Assembly: GCF_030128875.1 (NCBI RefSeq)
Contig: NZ_CP124620.1
Coordinates: forward strand, 3,476,001 to 3,540,000
DNA: 64,000 nt
From: Stenotrophomonas sp. BIO128-Bstrain
GTDB lineage: Bacteria > Pseudomonadota > Gammaproteobacteria > Xanthomonadales > Xanthomonadaceae
Direction: 5' to 3'
Shown here: positions 62,192-64,000 of the stretch, piece by piece
Layout: the number at the start of each line of letters is the position of its first letter
How positions within the stretch are numbered: the stretch's first letter is position 1
Position numbers and translations under genes: made by a program
Notes under the pieces: model-generated
Seen by the model: only the letters and a program-made list of their open reading frames with translations
Told to the model about the DNA's origin: nothing
Databases searched by the model: none

Positions 62192-64000
<1,809 letters not shown>

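Overview
This window is chromosomal DNA from a xanthomonad, most likely Stenotrophomonas. The evidence is uniformly high-GC coding sequence, GTAG-type palindromic repeats of the SMAG class known from Stenotrophomonas maltophilia (2093, 7138, 26393, a lone arm at 52024, and a related GTAGAGCC version at 20842), xanthomonad gene orders (caa3-type oxidase cluster, DUF2244 next to ctaC, tsaD/rpsU/yqeY/dnaG) and an outer-membrane-rich gene content. No prophage, insertion sequence, CRISPR array or tRNA was recognised. The window ends inside an rRNA operon on the minus strand.

Layout. 1-2 kb: tail of an unidentified gene, two tandem paralogous exported proteins, and the queuosine-precursor transporter yhhQ. 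2-10.6 kb: glnE, a CoA-transferase, a 2-oxoadipate dioxygenase family protein, a HAD phosphatase coupled to a small exported protein, and an EF-hand protein. 11.2-23.9 kb: a divergent locus holding a D-Ala-D-Ala dipeptidase, a penicillin-binding-type serine hydrolase, an Oar-like TonB receptor and a transglutaminase-like protein on one side, and an NlpC/P60 peptidase, L-Ala-D/L-Glu epimerase, RpiR-type regulator, L,D-transpeptidase-fold protein and APC permease on the other. I read this as an uptake and catabolism system for peptidoglycan peptides. 24-30.5 kb: a PQQ-type sugar dehydrogenase, a lipoprotein, a GH3 beta-glucosidase with a LacI-type operator, an MscS channel and folB. 30.8-39.9 kb: a HEPN/Abi-like ORF that has no stop of its own, tsaD, rpsU, yqeY, a YihY protein, dnaG, a DUF442 phosphatase, a BASS transporter and a ChaN-like protein. 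39.9-48.4 kb: the complete aa3-type cytochrome oxidase gene set ctaC-ctaD-orf-ctaG-ctaE-surf1-SCO-like-ctaA-ctaB on the minus strand. 48.7-61.1 kb: putA, an exported protein, a FadL porin, a rhomboid protease, a CtpA protease, EnvC, a VNG-repeat exported protein and an M28 lipoprotein peptidase. 61.1-64 kb: an inverted-repeat spacer, two 5S rRNA genes each followed by its own terminator, and the 3' part of a 23S rRNA gene.

How genes work together. The oxidase cluster supplies structural subunits, heme A synthesis and copper insertion. ctpA and envC are both cell-envelope genes. In the 11-24 kb locus, external wall peptides could pass the TonB receptor, be cut by the periplasmic peptidases, enter through the permease and be converted by the epimerase, with the RpiR protein acting on the divergent promoter region at 18.1-18.3 kb. 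That assignment is inference from domain content and gene order.
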